Shown here one piece after another: positions 1-10,394 of a stretch of 64,000 nucleotides of DNA; within the stretch, counting starts at the first letter, position 1; each line of letters starts with the position of its first letter. Source of the DNA: Symbiodinium natans (lineage: Eukaryota; Sar; Dinophyceae; Suessiales; Symbiodiniaceae); the NCBI GenBank assembly GCA_905221605.1, contig CAJNDS010002439.1:149001-213000 (forward strand). Direction: 5' to 3'. The notes under the pieces were generated by a model, which worked only from the letters and a program-made list of their open reading frames with translations, did no database searches and had not been told where the DNA came from. The position numbers and the translations under genes are program-made.

Positions 1-53
1 ACCCTATCAAGGGCCTTTCTCAAGGGATTACAGGGTAGAATCGCCCATCCTGG
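1..53. mobile_element. Family D palindromic element, truncated by window start (D1)
   Basis: This is the right half of the element seen complete at 17609-17700. It shares GGGATTACAGGG followed by GAAT-GCCCATCCTGG. The left arm lies outside the window. Confidence 0.5.
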
Positions 54-753
54 TTCTCCGGCTTCTGGCAGCACGGACCTTGGTGAAACGCGCGCGTGGC
101 GACGAAGATTGCCAGCAGCTTGCCGAAGCTCCCAGACTCCACTGCACATGGCCCTTGAAGGCGACATTACAACACAAACAGCCAACAGAAAAGTCACTGG
201 AACCATCTTGGGCTTGGACCACCAAGCCTTACGCCGGAGACTGGGCCACCTGCTGCGAGACCACCTGCTCACACGCAACAGAAGCTGGGAGCCACATGCT
301 TGGGGTCTTCTGGCCACTTTGTTGCCACGAGTTATAATTACTTTTGCTACGACCTATCGCGGCCACCCACTCTCTATTCCGCAGAGCAACACATCAAGAT
401 GCGTTCAGAAGCTTTTGACAAGCTGAAAAAGGAGAAATGAGGGTCCCTAGAGGAAGCTATCTCCGACATACTCATACACACCCAACTTAAACGGACCAGC
501 GGCACGGTGCGAGTGACCTTTTGAGTAAGTACGACCTGGAAATGATGCCCATGCCAGCAATTGCCAGTTCCTCCAATACCGCACTGGTGCAAAACCGTAA
601 CCCGCGCATGAGGATTCACGGATAGTCTCACACACCATCACTCAGGGAAGCTCCACACAAAGCCAGGCCGCCGCAAATCAGTTCGACCCAACATCAAGAT
701 CTAAGGTCTAAGGCTAAGTAGGGCCGTTCGTGTACAATCAAGTCATCATCATC
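54..753. other. No gene recognised
   Basis: Unique GC-rich sequence. Frames up to about 100 codons occur on both strands without a recognisable domain or paired splice-like edges. I see no repeat here. Confidence 0.5.
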
Positions 754-862
754 CCCAAAGAGCCCAATACCCCTTCATTAAGGAATATTCCTGAAGTCAT
801 GTTAAGGATCCCTTCATAACTTAGGGTATATTCCGTAATTAAGGACTATTGGGCTCTCTGGG
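754..862. mobile_element. Family B palindromic element (B1)
   Basis: Terminal inverted repeats CCCAAAGAGCCCAATA and TATTGGGCTCTCTGGG enclose an AT-rich inner palindrome (TTAAGGAATATTCC-type). Six further copies occur at 28251, 31507, 35061, 40997, 41207 and 44341. No coding capacity, so it is a non-autonomous MITE or introner type. Confidence 0.8.
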
Positions 863-1780
863 CATGCAAGCTTCATGAACTCGGCAGGCCACAAGACGAG
901 ACCGCGAAACCTCTTCGAAGTGGTGATTCCAAATCACACCCTCAGCCCCAATCTGTACACTTGTAGTCAGCCTTCAGCTGCCGCAAAATAAGCGATACTC
1001 CTTAGAACCATAAGACGACGCCATAAGAACGATGACAGTGTTGAGTGCTTTGTCGGGTGTTATACAGCAAAATACAGACACATCTCCGAAGGAGACTATA
1101 GTCTTCGGCACGCCTTTCTGTGGGCTCAGTGCACCCTTGCCCATCTCCGAACACCCGCGCAACTGCAGCAAACCTTTTTCCCGCTGAAGCTGCCCCGCGT
1201 CCTCATTGGCCAGATTGTTGCTGGGTTCCTGGAGATCTAGCCGCAGCGTGTGTGCACAGCCTTGTCAGCCACATCACGGTTCTGGGGAGGCAGGAGCCCT
1301 CACGCCCGTTTGCTGTGACCTTCACGTGAGTCGCACCCGCCGAAAGATGTTCTGCAGCAGCTCGAAGTCTTAGCTGTCCAGCGAATCTAAGCCGCCCAGT
1401 TAGAGGTCGCTCTTCGCCCCGTCACCTCGCTTTCGTTGTCTGTCTTTCGGGCAGAGGCGGAGCTTTTTGGAGCAGAGGTGCACTGCGGGAACCTGAGCGT
1501 GCTTGCGGAACAGCTCCCAGATGTCCTGCCAGGGTCTGCAGCCCAATGGAACACAGCAGCATGTGTAGATGACAGGTGTCACAGCCTCCATGGAAACTGG
1601 ATTCGAGAGGGGGATCTGAATCCCTCCGCCATCTTGCACCCTAAACCCTCGAGTCCTCTTCGCCGAGGGTCTGCAAGATATCCTCAGATAGCCCAGCATG
1701 TCCGTCAACAACACACCCGCATCCACTGCCTCCAAACCTACTTCCATTTGGAGCAATCCGAGTGTAGGATCTGCGGGATA
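863..1780. other. Mostly unassigned; one weak minus-strand exon candidate
   Basis: The stretch near 1495-1535 read on the minus strand gives WQDIWELFRKHAQ followed by a GT, which resembles the coiled-coil exons further right. It has no paralogue in the window. The rest shows nothing I can support. Confidence 0.25.
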
Positions 1781-1867
1781 TGGGGTTATACGAAAACAGG
1801 GAACCCCAAAAAAAAATTAACCCCCAAGGACCCCAAAAAGGGTACCCCTATTTTCGTGAACCCCCCA
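1781..1867. mobile_element. Family F palindromic element (F1), diverged
   Basis: It begins GGGGTTATACGAAAA and ends TTTTCGTGAACCCCCC, the family F arm pattern. Flanks are ATAT and ACAT, a 4-bp duplication with one mismatch. The inner part is A/C-rich and diverged. Confidence 0.6.
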
Positions 1868-2114
1868 CATCATTCAGCAAACGCTCCCCCAGGGAGATGC
1901 CGAGATGCCCTGCAAAGCCAGGTCAGGTGGCGGGCCTCCGCCGGCAGCGCCTCCAACTCCCCTTGGCTTCGAAAAACACAAATAATACGTAGTATATCCT
2001 GCATGTCAGTGTTAAAATTAAGAATCACCATAGACATATTACACGTGCCGCCGAAATGTGTATACAACATTTACGACATTCATAAGCATGATTTATGCAT
2101 GACATGCACACACA
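1868..2114. other. Flank of the LINE, AT-rich after about 1975
   Basis: GC-rich sequence gives way to an AT-rich stretch at about 1975-2110 that leads into the TACA/ATGT microsatellite at the LINE 3' end. The string TTATGCATG at 2093-2101 recurs at 6923-6931 on the far side of the element. Confidence 0.4.
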
Positions 2115-2159
2115 CATGTATGTATGTATGTATGTATGTATGTATGTATTTTTTTTTCC
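2115..2159 (-). repeat. LINE 3' tail: A-rich run plus (TACA)n
   Basis: Reading the minus strand, the 3' UTR ends in nine A residues followed by about nine TACA units and then GTGTGTG. Simple-repeat tails are common in LINE 3' ends. Confidence 0.7.
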
Positions 2160-2244
2160 GAAGCCATACCGTGAATCGACTGTACGTCAACTTCAAGACA
2201 CGGCGTTGGCGCAGCAAAAAGGCGGCTTACCCTCTGCAGACGCT

Positions 2245-5200
2245 TTAGAACTGTCTTTGCAAACCTGCATTATAGATGAGATTATCTTGTACCGGGGTTT
2301 CTTCATAAGATATTCTGCCAAGCGTCTCTTCCCACACAAACTTCTTTGCATGGTGTATCCAAGTTTGCCGGGGCTTCCCAACTCGCTTTTTGCCATACTC
2401 GATTCTAGTGGCACTGCTGGGCATAAACGATACCTGTCTTAAAGGATCAGAATCTGTACTACGAAGTATATGACCTAAAAGCTTAGCCCGTCGTAAATTA
2501 TGGAACTCACTAAATAGTAGTATCTTTCGTTGGTCGTCCCGGCTTGGAAATGCTATCATACTTGCTTCTTCCAGAAGCTTTGCATTAGTATTTGTACGGT
2601 CTATATAGGTGTGAGCTTTGTTTAAAATCTTGCGAATGCCCCTCATTTGGAACGCATTGAGCTTCTTTGCCATAGCAGTGGTTAAGTGAATAGTTTCTAG
2701 CCCGTAGAGTAGTTTGCTGCGGATAATGGCATCATATACTATTAGTTTCCACCTCTTGCTAGCATGGGTTGCTTTCCAATAAGGGGTTAATTTGATCCAA
2801 GTGCGTCTTACCTCTTGTAGCTTGTTCGAGATTTCATGACGAATATTGACCTCCCTGTTAATTTCATTGCCAAGATACGTAGCTTCGTATTCTGTGGCTA
2901 AGGGTGTGCCATCTTGAAAATGAATGGAACCATCATTATTCATGGGTATTGCGACGCACTTGTCTCTGTTCAAATGGAGTCCGTATTGTTGTGAAATCCT
3001 CTCGGTGAGGCACAAAAGTTCGTTGAGACCTCTGTTGCTCTGGGAAAACACAATCGTGTCATCAGCATAGTAAACCATGTCAAAATCCAGACCCGGAACT
3101 CTATTATTGGCTACGTGACCCGTGATGGAGGATTGAATATCAGAATCAATGCACGACATAACCAATGTGAACAAGAAAGGGCTCAACGGGCATCCTTGTC
3201 GTATGCCGCTTCTTTGCTCTTTTATTGTTGAAGTAGCGAAATCGTCCTTCACATAGAATGTCGGCTTTCGATAACAATCCGCAATAACATCTATGTAATG
3301 CTGGCTGAAACCAAGTCTAGATAAAGCAACCAATAGCTTATCATGTTGAATCTTATCGAAAGCCTTCTCCCAGTCTAGTAATGCGATGCTTAGCTTAGCG
3401 GCTTTCGACTCTGCAAAGTCCTGTATACGTCTGATAAGGTAGATGGCATGTGAAGTGGACTTGCTCGGTCGGAAACCGTACTGCGTCCTTGTTAAAAGGT
3501 GCTCGATCGAATTCTGCATTCTGGTCCTGATCATCATCATATACACCTTGTAGACGCTATTTAATAGAGATATTGGCCTATAATTAGAAGCAACATCGGT
3601 ATCTCCTTTCTTGAAGATTGGAGCGACCCGCGCCAGGAATAGTTCTTCGGGTGCGGTCTTGTTAGACCACCAGCTATTGATTAAAAGAAGTAGAGTATCT
3701 CTATTTGGCGCATCGAGCCACTTCAAGAGCTCTATGATGATCCCGTCAGGTCCAGGTTGTTTATGACATTTTGCTGCTTGTAAGGCGTCGTTCAATTCTG
3801 AAATAACGAAAGGCGACTCATCAGCAAAATTGTTGTCAACAATTTTTGTCCTGCATGGCTGTCCGTTAGCATCATTTTTCCAATGTTCTTCTTCCAAATA
3901 ACTTGCAACAGTTTCTGCTCGAAGGATCAACGGAACGTGTTTGCCATGTTTGTTTTTCATTTTAACATATTGCGGTGTGAACTTTCTCTTCAAACTCCGA
4001 ACTGCTTTCCATAATCCTTTTTTGTTTGGGTCCATAGGGTTTTCATTAAACTTCTCCATCAGAGAGGCTTGTTTATCCATGTTAGCCGATTTTGCAATGT
4101 CGTTATTTAGTTGTTTTAGTTCAGCAGAAGTCATACCGTGTCTTCTTCCTAGGTTTCGTTTCTCAATTTTTGCCCAAGTCCCCCTACTAATGTATGATTT
4201 TTTCTTGTCATGAGGGATTTTTTCTAAATGTTTATCAGCTGCTTCTTGTAGCAGTGCAGAAAATGATTGTAAGCAAAGTGAGTCACGTTTTATTGCATGC
4301 TGAATATGCATGTTGTAATTTTTCCATCTTTCCACATTGGGCTTGTAAAAACGTACAGTTCTTTCTTTGTTATGTGTTTTGTGGTATAGTCCTTTGATCA
4401 TGATCCGGCACTCTAGCACAAAATGGTCAGAATCGTAGAAAATGTCCTTTCGGCTTTGTGCATCTTTAATCGTTGATCTCCACGCGTCTCCTGCTAACCA
4501 ATAATCTAATTGAGCATATTTGTGTGCATCGTATGGGGGTCCTATGTCCAAATTGTCTTCTTGCTGTGCACACTTTTCTTTGTATGTCAGTAATTTTTCA
4601 GGCGGTTTCCGGAATTGTGTGTTCATTATTTTCAATGCATGAATTTTGCAAAAGCCTAAAAATAGCGCTCTGCTTTCTTTGGTAGTTTCGCTCATTCCAT
4701 CCAAATACGCCATTCCTCTTCCCAGTATGTGTGGACCGCAAACGTCTTTGTCTACATTGCGGACATAGTGCAACCTGGCATTGAAATCACCACCTACATA
4801 ATAAGTACCCTTAGTTTGCAGGATCTCATCTGATAATAAATCATAAAAGTTTTCTTTTTCTTCACCGGCATGTGCGCTATGTGGTGCATAGATAGCAAAA
4901 AAAGAGATGTCTGAGCCAGAAGCGGCGAAAGTAGCTTTCATCATTCTACCGTTGATCTGTTTAATGTCTTTTAATGAATCTACCAGCGTACCTTTGATAA
5001 CAATTGCAACACCAGCATTTTCGAAGTCCGGGGCGTTCCGAAAATGTGTGTATGTGGTAGTTCTATCCTTACTTGCCTGTGATTTTTTCTCTTCCTTTCT
5101 TTTCATTTCTTTCTCTCTAACTTTAGGATCAATGCTCGAGCTAAAAAAGCAATAATAGCCATCCCAAGCTTCCCAACTGCTTGAGTTAACATTTGTTTCA

Positions 5201-5814
5201 CTCAAAAGCATGATATCATATTTGTTGCGGCGCATAATGTCTGGGATTATCTCTCGCTTAGTGTTTTTGTTTAAACCACGAACGTTTAAGCACGCAGCTC
5301 GAATGTAACATCGGTTTGCAAGCTTTTTAGCTTGCGGTGAAGGTCTAGCTGTTGAAATTCTTGCCAATTTTTGTCTATGAAATTTACAAATGTCTTTGAA
5401 TCTTGTTCTCAACATTTCTTTATTGTTACGGAACCATTTCTTACTTTTAAGCTGAATTTTCCATTTCTGTACTGATGAGAATGTTTTGCGCTTTGAAGAG
5501 TTAGAACTTTTGAGGCGCTCCTGTGCTGCCTTGTTGGCTCTTCCCCAGAGTTTTGTTCGTTTGAACCAACGCCACAACGATCTATGGAGTCGCCTTTGGT
5601 AGTTACGAGAGCAATAGCTGGAAGTATAATTTCTGGTTTTATTTTGAACAGAACTCTGGGGCTGCTTCGTCTGCCCGAAGGGCATTGTCCCGGGGCACCG
5701 TCTGGAAGGTGCAGGTTGCTGTTGTGTTGTGTTGTTTGTTCCGGTGCAGCAGCTGTTGTTGCCAACCCCTTGTCTTGTGCAAGGGGGGGATTGTTGCCTC
5801 CATTGTTGCCTCAT
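2245..5814 (-). CDS. LINE ORF2: endonuclease-reverse transcriptase
   Basis: The 1189-residue product would nick target DNA and copy the element RNA by target-primed reverse transcription. Residues 1-170 are basic and rich in K, R and Q. An apurinic-type (EEP) endonuclease follows at about 175-470, with LNVRGLN at 176-182, the SET glutamate at 205-207, GGDFNAR at 341-347 and SDH at 462-464, so the key catalytic residues appear present. The reverse transcriptase spans about 680-960, with KKGD, NYRPISLL, YGFRPSKST, the catalytic aspartate in LLDWEKAFD, GIRQGCPLSPFLF and YADD at 916-919. The C-terminal 200 residues hold a K/R-rich region (GKPRQTW) and no RNase H motif. The stop is followed by the 3' UTR. 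The frame is unbroken, which suggests a potentially active copy. Assignment to a named LINE clade would need a tree. Confidence 0.96.
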   Translation of the reverse strand: MRQQWRQQSPPCTRQGVGNNSCCTGTNNTTQQQPAPSRRCPGTMPFGQTKQPQSSVQNKTRNYTSSYCSRNYQRRLHRSLWRWFKRTKLWGRANKAAQERLKSSNSSKRKTFSSVQKWKIQLKSKKWFRNNKEMLRTRFKDICKFHRQKLARISTARPSPQAKKLANRCYIRAACLNVRGLNKNTKREIIPDIMRRNKYDIMLLSETNVNSSSWEAWDGYYCFFSSSIDPKVREKEMKRKEEKKSQASKDRTTTYTHFRNAPDFENAGVAIVIKGTLVDSLKDIKQINGRMMKATFAASGSDISFFAIYAPHSAHAGEEKENFYDLLSDEILQTKGTYYVGGDFNARLHYVRNVDKDVCGPHILGRGMAYLDGMSETTKESRALFLGFCKIHALKIMNTQFRKPPEKLLTYKEKCAQQEDNLDIGPPYDAHKYAQLDYWLAGDAWRSTIKDAQSRKDIFYDSDHFVLECRIMIKGLYHKTHNKERTVRFYKPNVERWKNYNMHIQHAIKRDSLCLQSFSALLQEAADKHLEKIPHDKKKSYISRGTWAKIEKRNLGRRHGMTSAELKQLNNDIAKSANMDKQASLMEKFNENPMDPNKKGLWKAVRSLKRKFTPQYVKMKNKHGKHVPLILRAETVASYLEEEHWKNDANGQPCRTKIVDNNFADESPFVISELNDALQAAKCHKQPGPDGIIIELLKWLDAPNRDTLLLLINSWWSNKTAPEELFLARVAPIFKKGDTDVASNYRPISLLNSVYKVYMMMIRTRMQNSIEHLLTRTQYGFRPSKSTSHAIYLIRRIQDFAESKAAKLSIALLDWEKAFDKIQHDKLLVALSRLGFSQHYIDVIADCYRKPTFYVKDDFATSTIKEQRSGIRQGCPLSPFLFTLVMSCIDSDIQSSITGHVANNRVPGLDFDMVYYADDTIVFSQSNRGLNELLCLTERISQQYGLHLNRDKCVAIPMNNDGSIHFQDGTPLATEYEATYLGNEINREVNIRHEISNKLQEVRRTWIKLTPYWKATHASKRWKLIVYDAIIRSKLLYGLETIHLTTAMAKKLNAFQMRGIRKILNKAHTYIDRTNTNAKLLEEASMIAFPSRDDQRKILLFSEFHNLRRAKLLGHILRSTDSDPLRQVSFMPSSATRIEYGKKRVGKPRQTWIHHAKKFVWEETLGRISYEETPVQDNLIYNAGLQRQF

Positions 5815-5841
5815 GTTTTTAACCGAAAATGCGCGATCTAG

Positions 5842-6930
5842 TCACTCATTTTTGGGTTCATCGTCATTTGTTCCTTCCTCGGTTCTAGCACCGGCAAACG
5901 TGCAAACATATGGAAATCTGCTATAATCGCTAAATCTTGGGTGATCTCGATGTGCAACTCGCCACGCTTCATGCCAGTTTGTTCGTACGACTTCAACGAA
6001 GCTCTTCTGGAGAACGATTGCAAGTACACCTTGGTCTTTATCATAGGTTGCTTTGGCCACTGCTGATTTTGTGTTCAGGTCAAAGATCTGCTTGTCCGAT
6101 GGTCTGTGCGAGAGTTGGTCCTTTCCCGCATAGCCTGTCTGCTCACTGGAAGTCAAGATGTGCAAGACCGTGATGAGTGCGAGGTTTATCGTCTGGTCGA
6201 TTTTACCCATATAGTTGGTAATGACCAGCTTATGCCATCCACCTTTCCAGTGCTGCATGTAATTGCCATACGAATCCCAGTAATAGAGTGGTTTCTTCGC
6301 AGAAAAGCTCGTGTAGGCAAACTTCTCAAACATATGATGCGTATCCTGGTCTTCAAAGGTCAGAATGGTAACTGGCGAAAGAACAAACTTGCGTCCAGAA
6401 GTGTAATACCCATGCTCCTGCTTGGTCTGCTGTTGTACATGAGCTTGCTGTAACAGCCAATCAGTAACTCTGACTCTGTCGTAATATGTTGCATTCTGCG
6501 GCCACGATTTGATTATCATCTTGAGGGTGGTGTACTTGGCCTCACGCTCGAAAACGATCTCATGTGTGAAGTCTGAGAGGCCCCTGAGGTCGTCAATCTC
6601 TTCATCGTGTCTGTTTGCAATCTCTGTCAACCTGTCAAGCTGAGCTTGCATATTGTTCTGCTGTCCTTGTACCTGTTCAGTTGATGTTGCTCCCGCAGCT
6701 CGCCATTGGTCTAACTCGTGCTTCATCTGCAAGCTGAGGTCCTTCATTTGCTGTATGAGCTCACGCGTCTCCTTGTCAACCTCTCTCTTACTCTTCTTCT
6801 CTATGGCTTCTGTGGTAGTGTCCGTCTCCTTTGTTACGCGCTGAGGTGTAGAAGCAATCTCATACAAGGATTTCGATGAGGTTGTAGATCTTTTGCTCCA
6901 TATTCTGCGCGGATTTATTGTCTTATGCAT
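5842..6930 (-). CDS. LINE ORF1: coiled-coil, probable RNA-binding protein
   Basis: The 362-residue frame lies directly upstream of ORF2 with a 27-bp gap, the usual ORF1 position in two-ORF LINEs. Residues about 40-125 are heptad-rich (KETRELIQQMKDLSLQM, then QLDRLTEIANRHDEEIDDL), so a coiled coil is likely. The remainder is rich in W, Y, H and K and carries no domain I recognise; an RNA-chaperone role like other ORF1 proteins is inference. Codon use is AT-rich like ORF2. ATG at 6930 is chosen because it opens the frame; one or more upstream codons are also open, so the start could be slightly earlier. Confidence 0.85.
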   Translation of the reverse strand: MHKTINPRRIWSKRSTTSSKSLYEIASTPQRVTKETDTTTEAIEKKSKREVDKETRELIQQMKDLSLQMKHELDQWRAAGATSTEQVQGQQNNMQAQLDRLTEIANRHDEEIDDLRGLSDFTHEIVFEREAKYTTLKMIIKSWPQNATYYDRVRVTDWLLQQAHVQQQTKQEHGYYTSGRKFVLSPVTILTFEDQDTHHMFEKFAYTSFSAKKPLYYWDSYGNYMQHWKGGWHKLVITNYMGKIDQTINLALITVLHILTSSEQTGYAGKDQLSHRPSDKQIFDLNTKSAVAKATYDKDQGVLAIVLQKSFVEVVRTNWHEAWRVAHRDHPRFSDYSRFPYVCTFAGARTEEGTNDDEPKNE

Positions 6931-6931
6931 G

Positions 6932-7978
6932 TATGTATTTATTGATTATTATTAGTATTGTTTTCTTAAATTGTCATATATTATCATTAGAATGTTGTAA
7001 CACATCCTATATTCGGCCACGATACCTGGCCGCACTGGCTTCTCACAGGCATCCTGTAGCGCATGGATGTACCTTGGCTGTGTGGAAGGAAGGCCCCAAG
7101 AGCTGGCACTTGGGACCTGGAAATGGCAAGTGCCATGGAGTATAGCAGGCCACTAAGCAGACATTTCAACAAATTGGCAGTTCTTGCAGGGTTTAGGGGC
7201 TTTTTTTAGGTTTTAGGGTTTAGGGCTGCTGGTTCAATTCAAGGTGCTCCTCCTCGTTCATCAAGCCCTGCCGTGAACGTGGCAACGCTTTGGACTTAGC
7301 CTCCAAAGCAATGGTAAAGGTAGAGGCAATGGCATTGCAGTAGGTGCAGCGCAGCTCCTCCGAAGGGGTTTACACGGGTCTGCACAAAGTTTACTATGGG
7401 TGAAGCGCAGCTACAAACGTGCGAAGTGCCCCATCATGTCCCAGCGAACATCCCAGAGCAAAACTTGAAGGTGCTGAGTTGGGAGTGGCGGAGTGGATCC
7501 CTCGAATATCCCCTACCTATAGGATCCCCACATGTACCACAGCAGTAGTACCTATGTCCTATGTTCACCCCCCCCCACCCCCGGAGCAAGGCAGCCAGCA
7601 TCGTAGTCCTTCGGAATCTGCCGAAGGTCCACTGGAGGCTCCGGAACGCTGTCCATTTGCCTGTCAAGGGCCGTAGTGAATCTGGCGGGGCGGGGGAGGG
7701 GGGGGGGGGGGAGTGGGTCCCGAGAGGTCGGTGGCTACAACAGGCGCCTCTTGATCGCGGCAAGCAACTCATCATCTGATCCATCGTGGCACTGACCACA
7801 GCCAGCCAACAAAACGAACAGCAGAGTTATCAGTGGAGGACGGCATGCAGATGCGAGGATCATGCTGGGACGTAGCTGGTTAGGATTCTGGATGTGTTAC
7901 ACACTCTGGATGTGGTTGAACTCCTGCCCTAGGCCCCTGCAGCATTGCATGCACCCAGAATGCCTAGCCCGATATGGC
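6932..7978. other. AT-rich flank, then mostly unassigned sequence
   Basis: 6932-7015 is AT-rich and may be pre-insertion flank or LINE 5' UTR. Weak telomere-like TTTAGGG lies at 7195-7226. Homopolymer C (7567-7577) and G (7697-7711) runs occur. A minus-strand stretch near 7745-7790 reads GSDDELLAAIKR and could be an exon, without paralogue support. Confidence 0.35.
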
Positions 7979-8037
7979 CTGCAGAGCATGCTGGCCCTGT
8001 GCAACTCCTGCAATGTCCTGTGTGTTCGTCTCCAAGG
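7979..8037 (-). CDS. Putative coiled-coil exon (weak)
   Basis: Minus-strand frame LETNTQDIAGVAQGQHALQ begins after CTCAAG and ends at CTGCAG|GCC, a possible GC donor. Heptad-like spacing resembles the better supported exons at 12-30 kb. No paralogue was found. Confidence 0.3.
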
Positions 8038-8482
8038 CTTGAGCCACTTGCGAAGAAACAGTTCCCCCACGTACAGCAAGTGGTGCTTTCCAAGCTTAGT
8101 GAACAGGCTTGCGGCATCTTTCCAAGTAGAAACCTGGGCCCCTATCTGCTACCAGGCGTCTAAGTCCCTGCCCAGAATACAAAGCGCATGTCGAAAGTCG
8201 AACCTTGCCCTGCGGTGTCTGGTAGTTCGGTGACTGACCGACCTGCCATTTAGTTCAGGGTGCAGAGCTTTGGACAGTGCGGTGGGGCCTGGTGGGGGCA
8301 TCACTGATTAGCTTGATGCGCTGCAGCCGTCGCAAACTTGAAGTGTTCGGAGTACATCAGCAGCACGCTAGACTCGACACCAACAATCAGGCCCTAGGCA
8401 TCTCGACCAGTGCCCATCCCGACACAACGAATGGATGATCATGCATGGCTGGACAAGAGCCACACTGGAGCATAGGCGTCGC
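8038..8482. other. No gene recognised
   Basis: Unique GC-rich sequence with no convincing exon, repeat or palindrome. Confidence 0.5.
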
Positions 8483-8571
8483 TTTAGGGTTTAGGGTTTA
8501 GGGTTTAGGGTTTAGGGGTTTGGGGTTTAGGGTTTAGGGTTTAGGGTTTAGGGTTTAGGGTTTAGGGTCTG
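8483..8571 (+). repeat. Interstitial telomeric tract (TTTAGGG)n
   Basis: About twelve TTTAGGG units with two TTTAGGGG/TTTGGGG variants. No clear flanking duplication. Confidence 0.95.
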
Positions 8572-8774
8572 GGGCATTGCGTAAGTACCCTAGGTCACAC
8601 CCGCAGCGACAGAAAGGACCGAGCAAACAACCATGAACAACCAAGCATGAAGCCCAAGAATAAAACTGGCCCAGCCACTGGCATTCCAAGCACCTCAGGC
8701 TTTGGGAGTCTTGGCTCACTAAATATTAGAGGATGCGCGTGTGAGTGAAGAACTGCCCTGGGTACGAATACGGC

Positions 8775-8852
8775 CTGTGCTCTTCGCAAGAAGCTCTCCC
8801 AGCTCAAAGGAAGTGCCTTCTTCGGATCTAGACGATGTTGACACAAGCGACT
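8775..8852 (-). CDS. Putative exon (weak)
   Basis: Minus-strand frame with SSRSEEGTSFELGELLAKS ends at CACAG|GCCGT, a possible GC donor. It lies just downstream of the exon at 8920-8975 in transcript order. Product unknown. Confidence 0.35.
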
Positions 8853-8919
8853 CATCCAGAAGGAAGGACAGACGTAAAGCACGTCTCTGAGAATTCCCTG
8901 AGAAAAACATGGGGGATAC

Positions 8920-8975
8920 CCGTGCTTCTTCTGTGATGTCCTCGGCGATTTTGCAAGTCTCCAGGAGCACTCGGT
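8920..8975 (-). CDS. Putative coiled-coil exon
   Basis: Minus-strand frame DRVLLETCKIAEDITEEAR starts after CATTAG and ends at GCACGG|GTATCC, a GT donor. The amphipathic heptad pattern fits the coiled-coil gene series, but no paralogous exon was found. Confidence 0.4.
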
Positions 8976-9676
8976 CTAATGAGTCTAATGCACGATGACT
9001 ACGATTGAGATGATGTGGGTCGTGCACTGCGCATGCCAGCTTGTCACACTTCTGTTGTCACTACTCAAAAATGTCACAAAGATGTGGTCTCAGGTTGGCA
9101 TGAACAGGCACCTGGTGGCCATCTAGCTTCGTGTAGACAGGCACTGACCGGGAGAGCCACGCTCCCAAACTTTGCCAACCTACCCAGGATTAGGTCCCGG
9201 ATGAGCATGACAAGCGCATGATAAGCCCATGACTCTGTTGCATCCAGCTTGGCAGTGGATCACCCGTCGACGACTACTTGTACGCCTGCCCTCTCGGGCT
9301 GGCAAGTCAGCTCCATTCCCGCTGACACGGCTTTGAAGGGATGCTGCGTGGAGTGAGATGGCTTTGGGGTTGCGACCTCTAGGGCAGTCGGTCTGCACTG
9401 ATTCGGCATCTGGCGCTCTACCCTTTCTGAAAGCCATTGGTTCCGAATTTCACGCGCCCCTCCGAGGCTCAGAAGGTCTTGCAGGTGCAATCGCCGCCTC
9501 ACTGCTGCAAGCATGATACTCTGACTTCACCATATGGGCACGCATGGCTCTTTAAGCCAAGGGTACAGTACGGTTACGTCCGGGAAGTGGAACACCGCAC
9601 GTTGCACAAAATCGAACCTGCATCCCATGTTCGAACTGCAAGTTAATGTCTGCAAGTGAAGCGTGGAGGCCTCAAC
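8976..9676. other. No gene recognised
   Basis: Unique GC-rich DNA. Frames of up to 85 codons occur on both strands without domain or splice support. Confidence 0.5.
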
Positions 9677-9700
9677 CCTAAACCCTAAACCCTAAACCCT
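9677..9700 (-). repeat. Interstitial telomeric tract, short
   Basis: Three to four CCCTAAA units. Confidence 0.85.
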
Positions 9701-9796
9701 ATCTCACTCACCCTTTTGAAGGAGACGTCAATACAGTACCAGACTCGTCAAGGCCTCTGCGTGAAGGCGAGGTACTCCTTTATCAATTAAGAGTTC

Positions 9797-9889
9797 GGAT
9801 GTTCCCCCTTATACTAGCAGTCCTTCATAGGGATTCTAGTACCCCTACTAGAATCCCTAGGAAGGACTGTTAGTATAAGGGCAACATCC
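9797..9889. mobile_element. Family A palindromic element (A1)
   Basis: It starts GGATGTTCCCCCTTATACTA and ends in the near-complement TAGTATAAGGGCAACATCC. The inner CAGTCCTTCATAGGGATT also pairs with its complement, so the whole element can fold into one hairpin. Related copies lie at 12760, 41816, 51597 and 51959. Confidence 0.85.
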
Positions 9890-10318
9890 TGAATTTAGAG
9901 CACTGATTGCTCGCGCCTGCTCTGCCGGAAACGGAAACCATCAATTGCCACCACTCCTGGGATCACCCAACGGCAAAACAAGAGCTCGAGTGTCTCTGCG
10001 TCTCTGTGTCTCGACGTGACGCAGCGCAATGTCATGCAACGCGTGTTGCGATGACCTGGTTTTCACATGTTATCACAAGCCTCCAGTTCAACGTCGAAAG
10101 CCCAGCTGAGGCTCAAATCAACTACCCGAATCATTTCACGCACACAGAGGAAAACCCAGGCCCGAATTGCAACATCAGCATGCAGCGCCCTGGTGCACAA
10201 AACGCCCAGCTGCGGAGAGTGAGCGCGGAGCCCTGCTGGCCACTGCAAATGTGGGGCCTCCAAAGTGCAGGATCCGAACCCTCATACTTTTTACCATCGC
10301 TCCCTAACCCTTCTTGCT
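9890..10318. other. No gene recognised
   Basis: Plus-strand frame of 137 codons (9907-10320) runs into telomeric repeat and shows no domain. I do not call it a gene. Confidence 0.4.
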
Positions 10319-10394
10319 AAACCCTAAACCCTAAACCCTAAACCCTAAACCCTAAACCCCCCTAAACCCTAAACCCTAAACCCTAAACCCTAAA
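10319..10394 (-). repeat. Interstitial telomeric tract (CCCTAAA)n
   Basis: About ten CCCTAAA units with one C-expanded unit. A second short degenerate tract lies at 10528-10561. Confidence 0.95.

Larger units (their letters stand above)
2102..6931 (-). mobile_element. Non-LTR retrotransposon (LINE), apparently intact
   Basis: Two long uninterrupted minus-strand frames, ORF1 then ORF2 with a 27-bp spacer, are followed by a short 3' UTR, an A-rich run and a (TACA)n tail. No LTRs are visible. Base composition is clearly more AT-rich than the surroundings, and the frames carry no stop or frameshift, so insertion looks recent. The ends are inferred. TTATGCATG at 2093-2101 and 6923-6931 may be a target-site duplication, but the right copy overlaps the ORF1 start codon, so the 5' end could instead lie further right, up to about 7015. 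TACA-like repeats on both sides suggest insertion into a microsatellite. Confidence 0.85.

Noticed and set aside
1436-2248. 270-codon plus-strand frame
   Set aside because: It runs across element F1 and into the LINE 3' end, so it cannot be one gene.
2066-7000. ACAACATT at 2066 and AATGTTGT near 6992 as LINE target duplication
   Set aside because: The two are inverted, not direct, so they do not qualify.
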